64,000 nt of DNA from Aliivibrio sp. S3MY1 (GCF_028765575.1 NZ_JARACO010000012.1:1-64000); one strand, 5' to 3'; shown: positions 43,452-57,253, counted from the first letter of the stretch. Numbers and translations are program-made. Notes: generated from the sequence alone by a model not told the origin.

Positions 43452-44417
43452 TTAATATTCTTCAACCGCGAATAACGTTTCCATGTTCAGGCCTTGCTGC
43501 GTCATGATTTCTCTTAAACGACGCAGCCCTTCGACTTGGATCTGTCTTACTCGCTCACGAGTTAATCCAATTTCTTTACCTACTTGCTCTAGTGTCGCTG
43601 TCTCATAACCCAATAGCCCAAAGCGTCGTGCTACTACTTCTTTCTGCTTAGGGTTTAATTGACCAAGCCAACCAACAAGTGACGCATTAATATCCTCTGT
43701 CTGAGTTTCAGCTTCAGGATCAGCATGCTTAGTGTCAGGTAGGATATCAAGTAGTGCTTTATCTGATTCACCCGCAACCATTGAATCAACAGAGGCCACT
43801 CGTTCATTCAAACGTAGCATTCGACTTACATCACTAACGGGTTTGTCGAGTTTCTCTGCAATCTCTTCTGGTGTTGGCTCATGATCAAGCTTTTGTGATA
43901 ACTCACGAGCGGCGCGTAGATATACATTCAATTCTTTTACAACATGGATCGGTAAACGTATGGTTCGAGTTTGATTCATGATGGCACGCTCAATCGTTTG
44001 ACGGATCCACCATGTGGCATAAGTTGAGAAACGAAAGCCTCTTTCTGGGTCAAACTTTTCAACGGCTCGAATTAATCCAAGATTTCCTTCCTCCACCAAA
44101 TCTAATAAGGCGAGGCCACGATGATTATAACGACGAGCTATTTTTACCACTAATCTAAGGTTACTCTCGATCATTCGAGAACGAGCGGCTTCGTCACCTT
44201 TTAATGCTAGGCGACTAAAGTACACTTCTTCTTCTGCCGTTAGTAGCGGTGAGAAACCTATCTCACCCAAGTACAGTTGCGTCGCATCCATTACTTTTTG
44301 TGAGCGACTTACCTCAAGGCGTTCCGATTTTTCTACTACACTCGCTGATTCATTATCATTGATTGTCTCTAAATCGAACTCTTCAACTTTTTTAGTTACT
44401 GCATTGCTTTTACTCAT
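43452..44417 (-). CDS. rpoS: RNA polymerase sigma factor RpoS (sigma-38)
   Basis: RpoS directs stationary-phase and stress transcription. The 321-residue protein has an N-terminal region 1.1-1.2 ([49 protein letters not shown]), regions 2.1-2.4 ([43 protein letters not shown]), region 3 ([37 protein letters not shown]), and region 4 ([32 protein letters not shown]). Length matches the family. It is downstream of nlpD, whose coding region usually holds its main promoter. Much of its control is after transcription, which this sequence does not show. Confidence 0.98.
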   Translation of the reverse strand: MSKSNAVTKKVEEFDLETINDNESASVVEKSERLEVSRSQKVMDATQLYLGEIGFSPLLTAEEEVYFSRLALKGDEAARSRMIESNLRLVVKIARRYNHRGLALLDLVEEGNLGLIRAVEKFDPERGFRFSTYATWWIRQTIERAIMNQTRTIRLPIHVVKELNVYLRAARELSQKLDHEPTPEEIAEKLDKPVSDVSRMLRLNERVASVDSMVAGESDKALLDILPDTKHADPEAETQTEDINASLVGWLGQLNPKQKEVVARRFGLLGYETATLEQVGKEIGLTRERVRQIQVEGLRRLREIMTQQGLNMETLFAVEEY

Positions 44418-44472
44418 AGCGCCTCCCCATGGCGAGCCAGCAAGACATTACAACTCAGCTATGTCATCCCTG

Positions 44473-45465
44473 TTAAGGTAAATACCGTTGTGGATTTACC
44501 GATTTCCCTCTAAAACGGATCTCAAAATGTAAACGAACGCTGCTTGTACTTGAGCTGCCCATTGATGCAATTTTTTGTCCTGCACTCACACTTTGACCTT
44601 CCTTTACAAACAGTGATTCATTATGAGCATAAGCACTTAAATAGTCGTCGTTATGTTTAATAATTATTAAATTGCCATAACCTCGTAGTGCATTACCTGC
44701 ATAAACCACTTTTCCTTTTGCTGTTGAGATGATGTCTTGGCCTCGTTGACCTGCAATATCGATCCCTTTATTTCCTTGTTCTCCTGTCGAAAACTTAGCA
44801 ATAATTCGCCCCTTAGTTGGCCATAACCATGAATCTACTTTCTCTGATTTTTGCGGTACTGGTTTTGGCTTAGGAACAGGTTTTGGTTTTGGTTTAACAA
44901 CCGGCTTCGGCTTAGAAGATGTTACTGGTTTGTTACTACCAACATACTCCTTAGGTTTCGGCTTTTCAACCTTTTTCGTGCTTGTTTTTTGTGCTAAAGG
45001 GGGAGGAGAGCTCTTAACTATTGTTGGTTTAGAACTACTTACTGGTTTATCAGCAACAAAAGGAACAACCGCAACAGCTGTTGCAGTGGTCTTTGGGGTA
45101 CTGTTCTTTTCATTTACGAGGTGACCGCCATCACCATAAGCAGGGGCTACATATTTAGGTCCCCATAATTTGATTTTTTGTCCTGGGTGGATTAAATAAG
45201 GTGCTTTTAGCTCGTTATAAGCTATCAGTTCTTTAACATCTTTATTAGTAACATAAGAAATGAAATATAACGTATCCCCTTTTTCAACTCGATAATAACT
45301 GCCCCTATAGCTGCCACGTTCTGCTCCTCCGTATGAAGAAGAAGAGTTATTTACACTAGATACAGGCGCGGGGCGATGTGGTCCCATAGAGCAACCAGAA
45401 AGCAACAAGCTAAATAGTGTGGTTATTAACCACAAACGAGAAGAGAACACTGTCATTTTATTCAT
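44473..45465 (-). CDS. nlpD: NlpD, LysM/LytM-domain activator of cell-wall amidase AmiC
   Basis: This outer-membrane lipoprotein activates the septal amidase AmiC during daughter-cell separation. The signal peptide ends in lipobox LLSGC (Cys25). A LysM domain (YYRVEKGDTLYFISYV) binds peptidoglycan. A Pro/Lys/Ser-rich linker follows (about 120-210). The C-terminal LytM/M23 domain (NKGIDIAGQRGQDIIS to SVNPQRYLP) is degenerate: the zinc-ligand His of active M23 proteins is N in NKGID, as in E. coli NlpD. The start at 45465 is supported by the lipoprotein signal. It lies between pcm and rpoS, the conserved order. Confidence 0.97.
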   Translation of the reverse strand: MNKMTVFSSRLWLITTLFSLLLSGCSMGPHRPAPVSSVNNSSSSYGGAERGSYRGSYYRVEKGDTLYFISYVTNKDVKELIAYNELKAPYLIHPGQKIKLWGPKYVAPAYGDGGHLVNEKNSTPKTTATAVAVVPFVADKPVSSSKPTIVKSSPPPLAQKTSTKKVEKPKPKEYVGSNKPVTSSKPKPVVKPKPKPVPKPKPVPQKSEKVDSWLWPTKGRIIAKFSTGEQGNKGIDIAGQRGQDIISTAKGKVVYAGNALRGYGNLIIIKHNDDYLSAYAHNESLFVKEGQSVSAGQKIASMGSSSTSSVRLHFEIRFRGKSVNPQRYLP

Positions 45466-45470
45466 TATTA

Positions 45471-46097
45471 TTATGCTAATTCGCCTGCTACTAATGGCAC
45501 AAAACGCACCTCTTCGATGACTTCTGAGTAAAACTCATCACCCTGACGAACAATACGATATAAATATTGTGTTTCTTCGCCAATAGGGATCACAAGTCGG
45601 CCACCCTCTTTTAATTGCCACAATAAATCATTGGGAATTGATTTAGCAGCAGCGGTAACAATAATAGCATCAAAAGGGCCTTTGTTTGCCCAACCTTGCC
45701 ACCCATCTGCGTGCTTAGTCGATACGTTATAAATATCCAATTGCTTTAATAGGCGCTTGGCATTCCATTGAAGCAACTTGATCCGTTCAACGGAGTTTAT
45801 ATGATCAAGTAATTGCGCCAATACTGCGGTTTGATAACCAGAGCCGGTACCAATTTCTAATACATGAGAGTCACGCTGTAGTTCTAATAGCTCAGTCATT
45901 TTCGCAACGATATAAGGCTGAGATATTGTTTGTCCCTCACCAATAGGCAGTGCGTTATTTTGATACGCTTGATGTCCTAATGCCTCTGGAATAAAACGCT
46001 CTCGCGGCAAAGCTCGAATCGCAGCCAAAACGTGTTCATCTTGGATACCTTGCTGGCGTAAAAACTGTTCAAGTAATTCAGCTCGTGAATTCGTCAT
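45471..46097 (-). CDS. pcm: Protein-L-isoaspartate O-methyltransferase
   Basis: Pcm repairs isoaspartyl residues in aged proteins using AdoMet. The 208-residue protein has the family start [36 protein letters not shown], the substrate loop [16 protein letters not shown], and the AdoMet motif [45 protein letters not shown] follows. Length is normal. Its ATG overlaps the end of surE by one base, so the two genes are co-translated in the surE-pcm-nlpD-rpoS cluster. Confidence 0.97.
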   Translation of the reverse strand: MTNSRAELLEQFLRQQGIQDEHVLAAIRALPRERFIPEALGHQAYQNNALPIGEGQTISQPYIVAKMTELLELQRDSHVLEIGTGSGYQTAVLAQLLDHINSVERIKLLQWNAKRLLKQLDIYNVSTKHADGWQGWANKGPFDAIIVTAAAKSIPNDLLWQLKEGGRLVIPIGEETQYLYRIVRQGDEFYSEVIEEVRFVPLVAGELA

Positions 46098-46858
46098 TAT
46101 TTATCACTCTCTATTGATAACCAATCTACCATCATAGTTAATGAGTCATGAGCGGTTAAATCAACTTGTAACGGCGTTATTGATACATGATTATGCTTAA
46201 CAGCATAAAAATCAGTTCCTTTACCAGCGTCTTGCTTTTTGCCAGGAGGACCTAACCAATAAATAGTTTCTCCCCGGGGATCGGTGTCTTTAATCATACT
46301 TTCTGAGTGATGCCTTGCCCCTAAACGAGTCACTTCCCAAGAAGAGAGTTGAACATATTCACAGTCAGGGACATTAACGTTGAGTACTCTTTTTGTTGTT
46401 AACGGTTTTTCTAAATGCTTCTTAACCAATGCTAAAGCAACTTGAGCTGCCGTATCGAAATGTGTGCGTCCAACTAAAGATATCGCTATTGCGGGTAACC
46501 CTAGAAAATGCCCTTCTGTTGCCGCTGCAACTGTACCTGAATAGAGGGTGTCATCACCTAAATTCGCACCATGATTAATGCCAGCAATGATTAGATCAGG
46601 TAAGTTATCTTTCATTAATTCATTCAATGCAAAGTGCACACAATCGGTTGGCGTTCCTTGCACGGAATGAATATTGCCTGCTATTTGACGAACTCGAAGT
46701 GGTGATTCCAGAGTCAGAGAATTTGATGCTCCAGAACGATTACGATCAGGCGCTACAATGGTAATATCGGCAATATCCGAAAGCACATTTGCAAGTATGT
46801 TTATTCCCTCAGCAAATACCCCATCATCATTACTTAGCAATATACGCAATTTACTCAC
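46097..46858 (-). CDS. surE: 5'/3'-nucleotidase SurE
   Basis: SurE is a divalent-metal nucleotidase of stationary-phase survival. The 253-residue protein opens with the metal site [20 protein letters not shown] (residues 6-20) and has [12 protein letters not shown] and [47 protein letters not shown] carries further metal and phosphate residues. Length matches E. coli (253). It ends on the pcm start codon and begins 30 bases after truD. Confidence 0.97.
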   Translation of the reverse strand: MSKLRILLSNDDGVFAEGINILANVLSDIADITIVAPDRNRSGASNSLTLESPLRVRQIAGNIHSVQGTPTDCVHFALNELMKDNLPDLIIAGINHGANLGDDTLYSGTVAAATEGHFLGLPAIAISLVGRTHFDTAAQVALALVKKHLEKPLTTKRVLNVNVPDCEYVQLSSWEVTRLGARHHSESMIKDTDPRGETIYWLGPPGKKQDAGKGTDFYAVKHNHVSITPLQVDLTAHDSLTMMVDWLSIESDK

Positions 46859-46888
46859 TCAACTCTCCACTTCTCATTCTAAACGGTA

Positions 46889-47935
46889 CTAATCGTATGT
46901 ACGCTCTACTTCGATTTCTTGCAGTAATTCACGCACAATCACAGTTGCAAAACTGCCTGATGTTAAAGAGAAACTCAGCGTTAACGTATCGCCTTCAGAA
47001 GACCACGTTAAATTCTCTGGATGTAATTCAACACTGCGACGCTCATGACGCATACGGTTACCACAGATCAACGCCATTAAATCAGGTTCAGCATCCAATT
47101 GAGGTTGCTCAAACGTAAGTGCTTTATCTTTCGTAGGAAGCTGATTATCACCTGCTAGCGCAGCAGAGATAGACAATTCACCATTTTGAATTTTTTGAAT
47201 GCTCTCTTGTGATGTCACATTCTCATTTACAATACGATCATTTTGATCTAATAGAATATCACCATCAACAGGTTGAGAGAAGTAACCCTCTGTTATTCTT
47301 TGAGAAACAATATGATTGAAAATCCAAGAGCGAGCAGCAGACAGATAGAAGCTACGCTTAGTATTATCACGAGTACGCACATTTTCACGACCCCAACGGC
47401 GTGCTTCTGTTACGTTATTACCTTCATGGCCAAAACGTTGAGCACCAAAATAGTTTGGCACACCAGTTAACTTCACTTTTTCTAAACGAGCCAATACATC
47501 TTCCATGTCAGTCACTTCAGTTGCAATTAACTGAAAGCGGTTTCCTAGAAGATCACCCGGACGTAATTTTTTGTTGTGACGTGTCATTTCTAAAATTTCA
47601 ACACCTGGGTGTGTCGCTTCAAATAAGGCAAATTTAAGATGATCGCTTTTTGGTAAGTGAACACTTAACCATTGCTCTGTCACGGCATGACGATCTTTTA
47701 AGCCAGCCCAGCTGATGTCTTTTGATTTTACACCACAAAATTTAGCTAATTCATTAGCAACATATTTGGTATTTTCACCCGTTTTACGGATCTTAACCAT
47801 TAGGTGTTCACCTTTACCAGTGAACGAAAATCCTAGCACTTCTTTTACAATGAAATGCTCTGGTAGTTGCTTTAATTTACCTGTTGCTACTGGTTTTCCG
47901 TATAACCACGAAAAATTAGACATGATGTCTGACAT
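46889..47935 (-). CDS. truD: tRNA pseudouridine(13) synthase TruD
   Basis: TruD converts U13 of some tRNAs to pseudouridine. The 348-residue protein has the family marks FIVKEVLGFSFTGKGEHLMVKIRKTGENT and the catalytic aspartate D81 in WAGLKDRHAVTEQW. PNYFGAQRFGHEGNNVTEARRWG and the C-terminal lid domain follow. Starts at 47935 (MSDIMSNFSW) or 47923 (MSNFSW) are both possible. The difference is small. It lies between ispF and surE on the same strand, a conserved order. Confidence 0.96.
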   Translation of the reverse strand: MSDIMSNFSWLYGKPVATGKLKQLPEHFIVKEVLGFSFTGKGEHLMVKIRKTGENTKYVANELAKFCGVKSKDISWAGLKDRHAVTEQWLSVHLPKSDHLKFALFEATHPGVEILEMTRHNKKLRPGDLLGNRFQLIATEVTDMEDVLARLEKVKLTGVPNYFGAQRFGHEGNNVTEARRWGRENVRTRDNTKRSFYLSAARSWIFNHIVSQRITEGYFSQPVDGDILLDQNDRIVNENVTSQESIQKIQNGELSISAALAGDNQLPTKDKALTFEQPQLDAEPDLMALICGNRMRHERRSVELHPENLTWSSEGDTLTLSFSLTSGSFATVIVRELLQEIEVERTYD

Positions 47936-47950
47936 AGAATGTGTCTCTAA

Positions 47951-48430
47951 TTAATAAGATGTTTTAACTAACAGCACCACCGCTTCACAAGCGATGCCTT
48001 CTTTTCTTCCAGTAAAACCTAAACGCTCTGATGTGGTTGCTTTCACGTTTACATTATCTAAACTGGTTTCTAAATCTTCAGCAATTGCACTGCACATTGC
48101 TTCTATATGTGGTGCCATTTTAGGAGCTTGAGCGATGATAGTCACATCTGCATTACCTAAGACTAATCCTTTTTCTTTTACTCTACGGTATACATCTCTC
48201 AATAAAGCTCGGCTATCTGCCCCTTTCCACTTATCATCGGTATCAGGAAAGTGTCGTCCGATATCGCCTTCTGCTATTGCGCCAAGTAATGCATCACACA
48301 ATGCATGAAGTGCGACATCACCATCTGAATGCGCAATTAACCCTTGCTCATAAGGAACACTGACACCACCAATAATGACGGGGCCTTCGCCACCAAATTT
48401 ATGTACATCAAATCCGTGTCCAATTCTCAT
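47951..48430 (-). CDS. ispF: 2-C-methyl-D-erythritol 2,4-cyclodiphosphate synthase
   Basis: IspF closes the cyclodiphosphate ring in the MEP isoprenoid pathway. The 159-residue protein has the zinc site GHGFDVHKF (D8, H10), the hydrophobic [20 protein letters not shown] signature, and the [10 protein letters not shown] motif. [17 protein letters not shown] lies near the end. Length is normal. Its first base overlaps the ispD stop by one base, so ispD and ispF are translated together. Confidence 0.97.
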   Translation of the reverse strand: MRIGHGFDVHKFGGEGPVIIGGVSVPYEQGLIAHSDGDVALHALCDALLGAIAEGDIGRHFPDTDDKWKGADSRALLRDVYRRVKEKGLVLGNADVTIIAQAPKMAPHIEAMCSAIAEDLETSLDNVNVKATTSERLGFTGRKEGIACEAVVLLVKTSY

Positions 48431-49149
48431 TATTTGGTTTCCTTTTTCATTTTGTGAAGATAGAACTCAGCTAAATCAAGATCTTCCGGTTGCGTGACTT
48501 TTAAGTTATCGGCACGCCCATGAACGAGTTTAGGCTGATACCCCATTAATTCGATAGCAGAAGATTCATCGGTTATCGATACGCCTTTTTCTAATCCTAT
48601 TTTTAATGCCGAATACAACAGCTCTGTTGTGAAAAGTTGCGGAGTTAATGCATGCCATAACACACTGCGATCAATGGTGTTTTCAATGATCGACTCTTGA
48701 TTGGCTTGTTTCATTGTATCTCGTACGGGAGAAGCCAAAATGCCACCAATATGATGAGGAATAACTTCAGCGATCAATTTTTCAATGTCATCATGTCGAA
48801 TGCAAGGACGCGCAGCATCATGCACCATTACCCACTCACTGAGTTGATGCTCTTTTAAATACACTAGGCCTGAAAGCACAGAATCGGCTCGTTCTACGCC
48901 TCCTGAGACACGTATTACCCGCTTATTCTTTGATATTGGCAATTCATTAAAGTAAGGGTCGATGTCGCTAATAGCGACTATCACTTTATCAATACTAGGA
49001 AAAGCCAGTAATTGATCAATGGTATGTTCTAAAATGGTTTTTCCATCAAGTAATAAATACTGTTTTGGCCGATCCGCTTTCATACGGCTCCCCACTCCAG
49101 CAGCAGGAACTATAACACTAATTGAAAAATCAGAACTTATAGACATCAA
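48430..49149 (-). CDS. ispD: 2-C-methyl-D-erythritol 4-phosphate cytidylyltransferase
   Basis: IspD joins CTP to methylerythritol phosphate. The 239-residue protein begins with the nucleotide-binding motif [33 protein letters not shown] and has [11 protein letters not shown] (metal-binding region) and [18 protein letters not shown] near 200 is also conserved. Its start has two adjacent ATG codons. It begins next to the ftsB stop (49150). The ftsB-ispD-ispF-truD-surE order is conserved. Confidence 0.97.
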   Translation of the reverse strand: MMSISSDFSISVIVPAAGVGSRMKADRPKQYLLLDGKTILEHTIDQLLAFPSIDKVIVAISDIDPYFNELPISKNKRVIRVSGGVERADSVLSGLVYLKEHQLSEWVMVHDAARPCIRHDDIEKLIAEVIPHHIGGILASPVRDTMKQANQESIIENTIDRSVLWHALTPQLFTTELLYSALKIGLEKGVSITDESSAIELMGYQPKLVHGRADNLKVTQPEDLDLAEFYLHKMKKETK

Positions 49150-49434
49150 TTACCCCTCACTGTCTTCATCAATAATTCGATAAAAGGTTTCGCCTTTTTT
49201 TATCATTCCCAACTCATGCCGAGCTCGTTCTTCTATCGCTTCTGAGCCTTTTTTTAAGTCATCAATCTCAGCAAACATCTGCTCATTACGGTTTCGTAAT
49301 CCTTGATTAACCTCTTCTTGTAAGATGACATCATCAGACACTGTTGCATAATCCGACAGTCCATTCTTACCAAACCATAACGTCGATTGAAGCCAGCCTA
49401 AGGTGAACAGTAATAAAAGGGCAAAAGCGCGCAT
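49150..49434 (-). CDS. ftsB: Cell division protein FtsB
   Basis: FtsB is a bitopic inner-membrane protein that forms the FtsQLB complex at the septum. The 94-residue protein has a single transmembrane helix (about 4-20, [18 protein letters not shown]) and a leucine-zipper-like coiled coil ([54 protein letters not shown]). This is the family size and layout. It stands at the head of the ispD-ispF run and is separated from eno by ~170 bases that contain the eno terminator. Confidence 0.95.
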   Translation of the reverse strand: MRAFALLLLFTLGWLQSTLWFGKNGLSDYATVSDDVILQEEVNQGLRNRNEQMFAEIDDLKKGSEAIEERARHELGMIKKGETFYRIIDEDSEG

Positions 49435-49519
49435 GATTGCTCCACAAAATTGGTAATGATAAAAGAAAGCTAACTATATCAATCCATCATTAGAACTTCA
49501 CTAGCTGTCTAGCGGAAAT

Positions 49520-49550
49520 AAAAAAAACCGCCTCAAATGAGACGGTTTTT
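49520..49550 (-). terminator. Terminator of eno
   Basis: On the minus strand AACCGTCTC pairs with GAGGCGGTT around an ATTT loop, with one G/T mismatch, and T residues follow. It starts ~60 bases after the eno stop. Confidence 0.8.
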
Positions 49551-49607
49551 GTATCAAAATTCTAATCGAACGATTAAAGAATTAAGTCATACTCTCAAAA
49601 ATTGAGA

Positions 49608-50921
<1,314 letters not shown>

Positions 50922-50985
50922 TTATCTTTAATTTAAAAGCTAAAAATAGCTGCTACAACATTGAGCAGCTATCCGTAATATCCTA

Positions 50986-52629
<1,644 letters not shown>

Positions 52630-52758
52630 TTACCTGAAATTGGTGTAAATGAGGAATAAAAATGGATTTCATCTGGACGGGAAGTGAATATACCAGAACC
52701 GCTTTATCGCCACAACGTGAAAAGTATCACAGTTAATTGATTTATTTTTTGCTCCAAA

Positions 52759-53580
52759 TCAATTCCGCTCACTTCGCTTCACATTTTCCCATTCAGAGTC
52801 TAGTTCATTTAAATCACATTGCTCTATTTTTTTATTCTTTTTGGCGACGTTCGCCTCAATTTGTCGAAATCGGCGCTCAAACTTATCATTTGCTTTGCAT
52901 AACGCTTGCTCCGGATTTTTTCCTAAATGACGAGAAAAATTTACTGTAGCAAAAAGTAAATCTCCTAACTCTTCTTCAAGTTTGGCTTCATTTCTCGGTT
53001 TTTTAAGAGCCTCTTCGAGAACCTCTGCAACCTCTTCATTTACCTTATCGGCAACCGGTTGTAAGTCATCCCAATCAAAACCGACCTTTGCACACTGCTT
53101 CTGAAGCTTATTTGCTCGTAGTAATCCTGGCAAAGCGCTTGGGATAGAATCTAAAATACTCTGTTGAGAAGATAAGTCTTGCTCCGATGATGCTTTATCC
53201 AAACGTTCTTGTTGCTTAACTTTATCCCAATTCGCTGTGATCTCTTCTTCTGATGCAAATTCATCATCACCAAAGACATGCGGATGACGACGAACCAATT
53301 TTTCATTTAACGTATCAACCACATCGCTAAAATCAAACAAACCGTCCTCTCTTGCCATTTGAGCGTAGAAAATAACCTGGAATAGTAAATCTCCTAACTC
53401 TTCTTTTAAGTTCTCCCAGTCCTTCTTATGAATCGCATCCACCACTTCATAAGTCTCTTCTATAGTATGTGGAATAATAGAATCAAAAGTTTGCTTTCTA
53501 TCCCACGGACAACCGGATTCTTCATCTCTTAATTGAGCCATTATTGAAAGTAATTGTTCAATATTATTTTTGGTTGTCAT
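52759..53580 (-). CDS. mazG: Nucleoside triphosphate pyrophosphohydrolase MazG
   Basis: MazG hydrolyses NTPs and dNTPs to monophosphates, cleaning the nucleotide pool and lowering ppGpp during starvation. The 273-residue protein has two tandem MazG domains. The N-terminal one has EESGCPWDRKQTFDSIIPHTIEETYEVVDAI and LKEELGDLLFQVIFYAQM. The second repeats the pattern as VNEEVAEVLEEAL...LEEELGDLLFATVNFSRHL. Length matches E. coli (263). It follows the flagellin terminator and precedes pyrG. Confidence 0.97.
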   Translation of the reverse strand: MTTKNNIEQLLSIMAQLRDEESGCPWDRKQTFDSIIPHTIEETYEVVDAIHKKDWENLKEELGDLLFQVIFYAQMAREDGLFDFSDVVDTLNEKLVRRHPHVFGDDEFASEEEITANWDKVKQQERLDKASSEQDLSSQQSILDSIPSALPGLLRANKLQKQCAKVGFDWDDLQPVADKVNEEVAEVLEEALKKPRNEAKLEEELGDLLFATVNFSRHLGKNPEQALCKANDKFERRFRQIEANVAKKNKKIEQCDLNELDSEWENVKRSERN

Positions 53581-53605
53581 TTCTATTCCCTACGATTTAA
53601 AAACA

Positions 53606-53640
53606 AAAAAGCGGTGACCATTATAGTCACCGCTTTTTTA
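53606..53640 (-). terminator. Terminator of the flagellin gene
   Basis: AAAAAGCGGTGAC pairs with GTCACCGCTTTTTT around a 7-base loop. It is ~40 bases after the flagellin stop on the minus strand. Confidence 0.9.
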
Positions 53641-53680
53641 AAAATACATTCGCCTTAAATTAAGAAGGCTTTCTGTTAAC

Positions 53681-54814
53681 TTAACCTAATAAGCTCATTG
53701 CCATGCTTGGCGCTTGTTTTGCTTGTGCTAAAATTGACGAACTTGATTGACTTAAAATTTGCGTCTTCGTTAAGTTTGTTGTCTCTTTAGCAAAATCAGT
53801 GTCTTTAATTTGGCTATTTGAATCAGTGATATTTTCGTTAATGTTAGTTAAGTTTTTAACGGCACTTTCAAAACGGTTTTGGAATGCACCTAATGAAGCA
53901 CGATTACCATCAACGTATTCTAGAGCAGCATCAATCACATCAATTGAACGCTGTGCGCCACCAACGGTTGTTAGGTCCATAGATGCAACCGTATCGTCTG
54001 ACTCGCCACCCATTTTTAATTCATTCGCTAGAGAGCCATTGAACTCTAATGGTGAAGAGATAGTTTCGCCTGACATGAACACTTGAAGTACGCCATCTTC
54101 AGTTACAGATGCGCTTAGTTCGTTCGTTTGACCGTTAATGTAAGTTGCTAACTCTTCAATATCATCACCTGCTTTTGCTGAGATGTTGATTTCTTGAGGG
54201 TTGCCGTTTTTATCGTTATACGTCACATTAAATTGTGTGTTTTCTTTACCCACCGTCCAGTTGATATCACGACCTTCTTCTGCGAAGTACGATTTACCAC
54301 CCATTGTCGACTCATCAGCACGCATGCTGTTTAGTGTCATTGCCACTGCTTCACCTGAATCAGCACCAATTTGGAAAGATTTTGTACCAAACTCACCGTT
54401 AATTAAACGAGTACCACCAAAAGACGTTGTTTCAGCAATACGGTTCAACTCATCAGTCAGTGAACTTGCTTCTTCTTGCATCGCTTTACGGTCAGCGTCA
54501 GTATTTGAGCCGTTTGAAGATTGTAGCGATAAGTCACGTAAACGTTGAAGTACGTTAGTCGTTTCTTTCATTGCGCCTTCTGCTGTTTGCGCAATTGACA
54601 TACCGTCGTTAGCGTTACGAACCGCAACATCTAAACCACGAGTTTGTGCTGTCATACGATTTGAGATCTGCAGACCAGAAGCATCATCAGCAGCGCTGTT
54701 GATTTTTGAACCTGAAGACAATTTCTCCATTGAATCAGTTTGAGCAGCGGTTGCATTGTTCATGTAACGTTGTGCTGTCATTGCTGAGATGTTTGTATTT
54801 ACTGAAATTGACAT
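53681..54814 (-). CDS. Polar flagellin (FlaF/FlaA type)
   Basis: This is the subunit of the polar flagellar filament. From the ATG at 54814 ([21 protein letters not shown]), with GGAG before it, it has 377 residues. A GTG at 54838 in frame is less likely, since flagellins start MSIxVNTN. The conserved D0-D1 ends are at the N-terminus ([38 protein letters not shown]) and C-terminus ([47 protein letters not shown]...AKQAP). The middle D2/D3 part is variable. It stands outside flagellar operons, between mazG and relA, an orphan paralogue common in vibrios. Confidence 0.95.
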   Translation of the reverse strand: MSISVNTNISAMTAQRYMNNATAAQTDSMEKLSSGSKINSAADDASGLQISNRMTAQTRGLDVAVRNANDGMSIAQTAEGAMKETTNVLQRLRDLSLQSSNGSNTDADRKAMQEEASSLTDELNRIAETTSFGGTRLINGEFGTKSFQIGADSGEAVAMTLNSMRADESTMGGKSYFAEEGRDINWTVGKENTQFNVTYNDKNGNPQEINISAKAGDDIEELATYINGQTNELSASVTEDGVLQVFMSGETISSPLEFNGSLANELKMGGESDDTVASMDLTTVGGAQRSIDVIDAALEYVDGNRASLGAFQNRFESAVKNLTNINENITDSNSQIKDTDFAKETTNLTKTQILSQSSSSILAQAKQAPSMAMSLLG

Positions 54815-54924
54815 AATATTTGCTCCGGTCGGCTTCACTTATTGTTATAGGATAGAAGCCTATAATTCATCGTTGATACCTATATTTACGGCCTGATATT
54901 TCAGAACTTGAGATTTTTTTTCAA

Positions 54925-54957
54925 AAAAAAACCAAATGTTATGAATAACATTTGGCT
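54925..54957 (-). terminator. Terminator of relA
   Basis: On the minus strand CCAAATGTTA pairs with TAACATTTGG and a long T run follows. It is ~60 bases after the relA stop. Confidence 0.9.
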
Positions 54958-55015
54958 TTAAAATATAGTTACTATTAATCAATAACTTAGATGCGCATTA
55001 TTGGTAAGTACTTTA

Positions 55016-57253
55016 TTAAGATAATCGCATTGCTTCCATTACATCTTTCACTTGCTCAACACGAGTAATTAATCGACTAAGAATATCCGCATTAAATACT
55101 TCAAGATCAAAGTCCATGATCGTCAACTGCTTTTTATGATCATTTCGGCTCTTCATTCCTGATACTTTTACTTTTTCATTCGCAAAAAGTGTTGTGAGAT
55201 CTTTTAATAGGCCAGAACGATCCATTGCTGTCACACGTAGGGTTAATATGTAAGCCCCCTCGAAACCACTGCCCCACACCGTATCTATAATACGCTCTGC
55301 AGCATGATGACGCAGTTCATTAAGTTGATCACAATCACTACGGTGAACCGAGATACCACGCCCTTGAGTAATATAACCTGCGATTGGATCTCCAGGGATC
55401 GGTTGACAACAACGAGCAAGATGCGTCATTAAGTTATCGACTCCTTCAACAACAACGGCATCATTACGTTTCTTGTTTTGCGCTTGAGCATGAGCTTGTG
55501 CTTTGGCTTCAGACTCTTGCAATTGCTCTAATGCTTTTTGATCTTCTTGCTCTGCTGTTGGTTTATTGATTAGCGCATTAATATGATTAATCACTTGGTT
55601 AATACGGAGATCACCACTGCCCACACCAGCAAATAACTCATCGGTTGAATTAACATTAAAACGCTTTAAAGCATATCGCTCTGCGTCTTTTAATGTACCA
55701 CCAATCTTCGCTAATTCAGTTTCTAAAATCTCCTTACCTGCATCAAGATTTTTCTCACGACTCTGCTTTCTAAACCATGCGTTGATCTTAGCGCGAGCGC
55801 GACCTGAATTAACAAAACCAAGTGTTGGATTTAACCAATCTCGTGATGGATTAGGTTCTTTTTGGGTGATAATTTCAACTTGATCACCCATCGTTAATTG
55901 ATGTGTAAATGGAACGATTCGTCCGCCCACTTTCGCACCAATACAACGATGCCCCACTTCAGAGTGAATGTGGTAAGCAAAATCCAACGGTGTAGCCCCC
56001 ATAGGTAAATCGACCACATCACCACGAGGCGTAAAGGCATACACACGATCATCAAAAACTTGGCTTCGTAGCTCATCCAGCATTTCGCCAGAATCAGACA
56101 TCTCTTCTTGCCAATCAAGCAGCTTACGTAGCCATGTGATTTTTTCATCATAGCCACTGCGACTACTGCTTGACGAACCTTCTTTATATTTCCAGTGTGC
56201 AGCAACCCCTAGTTCAGAGTCTTCATGCATATCCTTAGTGCGGATCTGGATCTCAATAGTTTTACCTTCAGGACCAAGAACAACGGTATGGATTGATTGA
56301 TAGCCATTAGGTTTTGGGTTCGCTACGTAATCATCAAACTCACTAGGTAAATGCTTAAATTTAGTATGAACAACCCCAAGAGCCGCATAACAATCTTGCA
56401 GTTGATCGGCGATAATTCGTACCGCGCGCACATCAAATAGCTCGTCAAATGCCAAGTTCTTTTTCTGCATCTTACGCCAAATACTATAGATGTGCTTTGG
56501 ACGCCCACTGACTTCAGCATTAATGTTGTACTCTTGCATTTCATCACTTAATCCAGTGACAAAATCATGAATATACTGCTCACGAACAATGCGGCGTTCA
56601 GATAGTTGCTTAGCTATTTTTTTATAGGTCTCAGGGTGTTGGTAACGAAAAGAGTAATCTTCAATTTCCCATTTTAATTGGCCAATACCTAAACGGTTTG
56701 CGAGTGGAGCATATAAGTTATTACACTCTTTTGCTGCAGCACGACGAATGTCATCCGGTTCATTTTTTACTTCACGTAAATTACAGATACGTTCCGCTAA
56801 TTTTATGATCACACAGCGGAAATCATCCACCATCGCCAGCAGCATTCGACGGATATTATCCACTTGAGAAGACGCTGATTCTGCACCTACAGATGCATTC
56901 AGTTGACCAATGGCGTCCATCTCTTCAACGCCATCAATCAGTTTTTCAATTTCTTTACTGTAGTGCTCAGTTAGCATTTCTCTGTCTAAAACACCAGATG
57001 AAACTAAAGGGAATAACTGAGCGGCAATAAGGGTTGGCTTGTCCATGCTTAAGGTGATCAATATCTCGATCATCTCACGACCACGCCATAGCAAGAGCTG
57101 TCCTTCTTCATGAGAAGCGACTAACTCTTCACATTGCTTATACACCTCAGTCAATTTTTTTGAGGTGTTTTTATCTTGTTCAAGGCTGGCGATCCATTCA
57201 CCTAACTCGAACTCTTCATTTTCCTTAAGATGTGCTCCGCGAACTGCGACCAT
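55016..57253 (-). CDS. relA: GTP/GDP pyrophosphokinase RelA
   Basis: RelA makes (p)ppGpp when uncharged tRNA enters the ribosome A site. The 745-residue protein has the RelA order: a pseudo-hydrolase HD domain (about 40-190, lacking the active HD pair), the synthetase (SGRPKHIYSIWRKMQKK and YVANPKPNGYQSIHT), TGS (VYAFTPRGDVVDLPMGATPLDFAYHIHSEVGHRCIGAK), a zinc-finger-type segment with LARCCQPIPGDPIAGYITQGRGISVHRSDC, and C-terminal ACT (YILTLRVTAMDRSGLLKDLTTLF). Length matches E. coli (744). The ATG at 57253 begins MVAVRGAHL. It lies between rlmD and the flagellin gene. Confidence 0.98.
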   Translation of the reverse strand: MVAVRGAHLKENEEFELGEWIASLEQDKNTSKKLTEVYKQCEELVASHEEGQLLLWRGREMIEILITLSMDKPTLIAAQLFPLVSSGVLDREMLTEHYSKEIEKLIDGVEEMDAIGQLNASVGAESASSQVDNIRRMLLAMVDDFRCVIIKLAERICNLREVKNEPDDIRRAAAKECNNLYAPLANRLGIGQLKWEIEDYSFRYQHPETYKKIAKQLSERRIVREQYIHDFVTGLSDEMQEYNINAEVSGRPKHIYSIWRKMQKKNLAFDELFDVRAVRIIADQLQDCYAALGVVHTKFKHLPSEFDDYVANPKPNGYQSIHTVVLGPEGKTIEIQIRTKDMHEDSELGVAAHWKYKEGSSSSSRSGYDEKITWLRKLLDWQEEMSDSGEMLDELRSQVFDDRVYAFTPRGDVVDLPMGATPLDFAYHIHSEVGHRCIGAKVGGRIVPFTHQLTMGDQVEIITQKEPNPSRDWLNPTLGFVNSGRARAKINAWFRKQSREKNLDAGKEILETELAKIGGTLKDAERYALKRFNVNSTDELFAGVGSGDLRINQVINHINALINKPTAEQEDQKALEQLQESEAKAQAHAQAQNKKRNDAVVVEGVDNLMTHLARCCQPIPGDPIAGYITQGRGISVHRSDCDQLNELRHHAAERIIDTVWGSGFEGAYILTLRVTAMDRSGLLKDLTTLFANEKVKVSGMKSRNDHKKQLTIMDFDLEVFNADILSRLITRVEQVKDVMEAMRLS

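Noticed and set aside
54201-54548. 115-residue rightward frame inside the flagellin gene
   Set aside because: Antisense to the conserved flagellin; typical shadow frame.
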